A stretch of 64,000 nucleotides of DNA from Clavibacter michiganensis subsp. tessellarius (GTDB lineage: Bacteria; Actinomycetota; Actinomycetes; Actinomycetales; Microbacteriaceae). The position numbers and the translations under genes were made by a program. The stretch covers positions 2,790,001 to 2,854,000 of the forward strand of contig NZ_CP040788.1 of the NCBI RefSeq assembly GCF_021922985.1. The letters run 5' to 3'. This document shows, in pieces, positions 62,153-64,000 of this stretch (its first letter is position 1; each line of letters starts with the position of its first letter). The notes under the pieces were generated by a model. That model worked only from the letters and a program-made list of their open reading frames with translations, did no database searches and was not told where the DNA came from.

Positions 62153-63385
62153 GTGACCCCCGACGCGCCCGACGCCCGCCCGATCCCGTCCGCCGCCGAG
62201 CTCGACGCGCGCGACCCGCTCGCCCGCTTCCGCGACCTGTTCGTGCGGGCCGACGACGTGGTCGCCTACCTCGACGGCAACTCGCTCGGGCGGCCGACCA
62301 TCGCGAGCGTCGACCGGGTCGCGTCCTTCGTGCGCGACCAGTGGGGCGGCCGCCTCATCCGCGGCTGGGACGAGGACTGGCTCGCCATGCCCACGCGCAT
62401 CGGCGACGACCTCGGCCGCGTCGCGTACGGGGCCGCGCCCGGCCAGACGTTCGTCGGCGACTCGACCACGGTGATCCTCTACAAGCTCGTGCGCGCCGCC
62501 GTCCGCGCGCGCCCCGGTCGCGACGAGCTCGTGATCGACACCGACAACTTCCCCACCGACCGCTTCGTGCTGGAGGGCGTCGCCGAGGAGTGCGGCATGA
62601 CGATCCGGTGGATCGAGGTGTCGCCCGATGCCGGCGTCACGCCCGAGCTCGTCGCGGACGCGGTGGGGGAGCGGACCGCGCTCGTCGTGCTGAGCCAGGT
62701 CGCGTACCGCTCCGGGTTCCTCGCGGACGTGCCGGGGATCACACGCATCGTGCACGAGGCCGGCGCGCTGGCGCTCTGGGACACCTGCCACTCGGTCGGC
62801 GTGATCCCCACCCAGCTCGACGCGTGGGGCGTCGACCTCGCGGTCGGCTGCAGCTACAAGTACCTCGACGGCGGGCCGGGCGCGCCCGCGCACGGTTACG
62901 TGCGGAGCGACCTGCAGCGGGAGCTGCGCCAGCCGATCCAGGGCTGGATGGGCGCGCAGGACGTGTTCGCGATGGGGCCCGAGTACGTGCCGGCCGACGG
63001 GATCCGCCGCTTCCTCAGTGGCACGCCGCCCATCGTCGGCATGCTCGCGATGCAGGACATGATCGCGCTCATCGAGGAGGCGGGCATGCACGCCATCCGC
63101 GCCAAGTCGCTGGCGCTCACCGGCTTCGCGCTGGATCTCGTCGACCGCGACCTCGTGCCGCTCGGCGCCCGCGTCGCGAGCCCGCGCGAGGAGGACCGCC
63201 GCGGCAGCCACGTGAGCGTCGACCACCCGCGCTTCCGCGACATCGTCGGCGCGCTGTGGGAGGAGGGCGTGATCCCCGACTTCCGCGCGCCGTCGGGCCT
63301 CCGCCTCGGCCTGAGCCCGCTGACCACGTCGTTCCACGAGGTGGAGCTCGGCGTCGAGGCGATCCGGCGGCACCTGGCGGGCTGA
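62153..63385 (+). CDS. kynU: Kynureninase
   Basis: 410 aa from GTG 62153, the normal length. PLP-enzyme signatures: Y-L-D-G-N-S-L-G-R-P (39-48), G-D-S-T-T-V-I-L-Y-K (phosphate contact), W-D-T-C-H-S-V-G (Asp210) and the Schiff-base Lys236 in C-S-Y-K-Y-L-D-G-G-P-G-A-P-A. Cleaves kynurenine to anthranilate and alanine (or the hydroxy form) in tryptophan degradation. No tryptophan dioxygenase or formamidase gene is next to it, so its pathway partners must lie elsewhere. Confidence 0.93.
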   Translation: MTPDAPDARPIPSAAELDARDPLARFRDLFVRADDVVAYLDGNSLGRPTIASVDRVASFVRDQWGGRLIRGWDEDWLAMPTRIGDDLGRVAYGAAPGQTFVGDSTTVILYKLVRAAVRARPGRDELVIDTDNFPTDRFVLEGVAEECGMTIRWIEVSPDAGVTPELVADAVGERTALVVLSQVAYRSGFLADVPGITRIVHEAGALALWDTCHSVGVIPTQLDAWGVDLAVGCSYKYLDGGPGAPAHGYVRSDLQRELRQPIQGWMGAQDVFAMGPEYVPADGIRRFLSGTPPIVGMLAMQDMIALIEEAGMHAIRAKSLALTGFALDLVDRDLVPLGARVASPREEDRRGSHVSVDHPRFRDIVGALWEEGVIPDFRAPSGLRLGLSPLTTSFHEVELGVEAIRRHLAG

Positions 63386-63456
63386 TCCGCGCGACGCAGC
63401 CCGGCCACCCGCCGCGGGACGGCTGCCGGCTGCCCGGATACGCGTCCCGGCGGCGC

Positions 63457-64000
63457 CTACGGCAGGATCGCGTCCACGTACCCCCCGTCGACCCGGAGCG
63501 CGCCGCCCGTCGTCGCCGACGCCTGCCTCGACGCGAGGTACACGCACATGTTCGCGATCTCCTCCGGCTCGATCAACCGCTGGATGAGCGACTGCGGCCG
63601 GTGCTCGCGCATGAACGCGCGCTGCGCCTCCTCCCACGGCAGCTCGTCGCCCACGAGCTCGCGCGCGAACGCCTCGACGCCGCCGGTGTGCGTGGGGCCG
63701 GCCATGACGCAGTTGACCGTCACGCCGGATCCGGCCGCGGCCTTGGCGAAGCCGCGCGACACCCCGAGGAGCGCGGTCTTCGAGACGCCGTAGTGGATCA
63801 TCTCGGCCGGGGTGACGACGGCCGAGTCGCTCGCGATGTACTGCACCCGGCCCCAGCCGCGCGCCATCATGCCCGGCAGGTACGCGCGCGTGAGGCGCAC
63901 GCCCGCGAGCACGTTGACCTCGAGGTAGCGGCGCCACTCGTCGTCGCTGATCTCGAACGGGTCGGCCGCGCCGAAGATCCCGAGGTTGTTGACGAGAACG
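63457..64000 (-). CDS. Short-chain dehydrogenase/reductase, N-terminus outside window
   Basis: The frame is open to the window end, so the N-terminal nucleotide-binding motif is missing. The visible 181 codons have N-N-L-G-I-F-G (the NNAG position), V-N-V-L-A-G, catalytic Ser in Y-I-A-S-D-S-A, Y-G-V-S-K, V-M-A-G-P-T-H-T and a C-terminal Y-L-A-S-R-Q-A-S-A-T-T-G-G-A-L-R-V-D-G-G-Y. Classical SDR; substrate unknown. Convergent with kynureninase, with 71 bases between them. Confidence 0.88.
   Translation of the reverse strand, partial: VLVNNLGIFGAADPFEISDDEWRRYLEVNVLAGVRLTRAYLPGMMARGWGRVQYIASDSAVVTPAEMIHYGVSKTALLGVSRGFAKAAAGSGVTVNCVMAGPTHTGGVEAFARELVGDELPWEEAQRAFMREHRPQSLIQRLIEPEEIANMCVYLASRQASATTGGALRVDGGYVDAILP

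Overview
The window reads as chromosomal DNA of a very high-GC actinobacterium, most consistent with a plant-associated member of the Microbacteriaceae such as Clavibacter. Pointers are strong third-position G/C codon bias, many GTG starts and start/stop overlaps, several apparently leaderless genes, actinobacterial families (DUF3349, septum-formation, LAxTG sorting signal) and a striking excess of the hexamer GGATCC. The genus is inference; no rRNA or other phylogenetic marker was used.

Layout. 1-3.9 kb: two paralogous secreted Ig-like repeat proteins in tandem on the minus strand, with matching upstream elements. 3.9-9 kb: a VOC protein, then a pentapeptide-repeat gene whose 3' end is repeated as a perfect 106-bp direct repeat (5051-5156 and 8665-8770). 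Between the copies lies an AT-richer island without GGATCC, carrying a two-gene operon: a UvrD-like SF1 helicase and an unrecognised 281-aa partner. This is the best candidate here for a new (probably anti-phage) system. 9-12.2 kb: iron-siderophore uptake genes (two FecCD permeases, one binding lipoprotein, no ATPase) around an iron box. 12.2-15.7 kb: GNAT, methyltransferase, alpha/beta hydrolase, phenolic acid decarboxylase and a divergent MarR regulator sharing a palindromic operator. 15.7-18.1 kb: a DHA2 exporter with its own MarR regulator and operator sites. 18.2-26.7 kb: metabolic and hypothetical genes, including an amidohydrolase, a DUF6421/SDR pair and a PiT phosphate transporter with companions.

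26.7-30.6 kb: two TetR modules, one with an alpha/beta hydrolase and one with a second DHA2 exporter, each preceded by an inverted repeat. 30.7-40.4 kb: SRPBCC protein, a secreted histidine acid phosphatase with a LAATG anchor, AEC transporter, NAD-dependent epimerase, cytidine deaminase, a tRNA-like mini-structure, GH114 lipoprotein, ASCH, SDR and MOSC proteins. 40.4-44.4 kb: a signalling cluster (histidine kinase, degenerate Hpt protein, OmpR-like response regulator). 45.2-48.7 kb: exonuclease III and an envelope-stress cluster (ECF-like sigma factor and two partners, divergent from an Asp23 protein). 48.7-64 kb: dehydrogenase, pyrE, a long septum-formation protein with Asp-Ala repeats, HAD phosphatase, metallophosphoesterase, CsbD, a RecQ helicase fused to a phosphoribosyltransferase, an orphan DNA methyltransferase, a family of DUF4190-type membrane proteins with a truncated paralogue, kynureninase, and an SDR cut by the window end.

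No rRNA, complete tRNA, CRISPR array, transposase or integrase was found.
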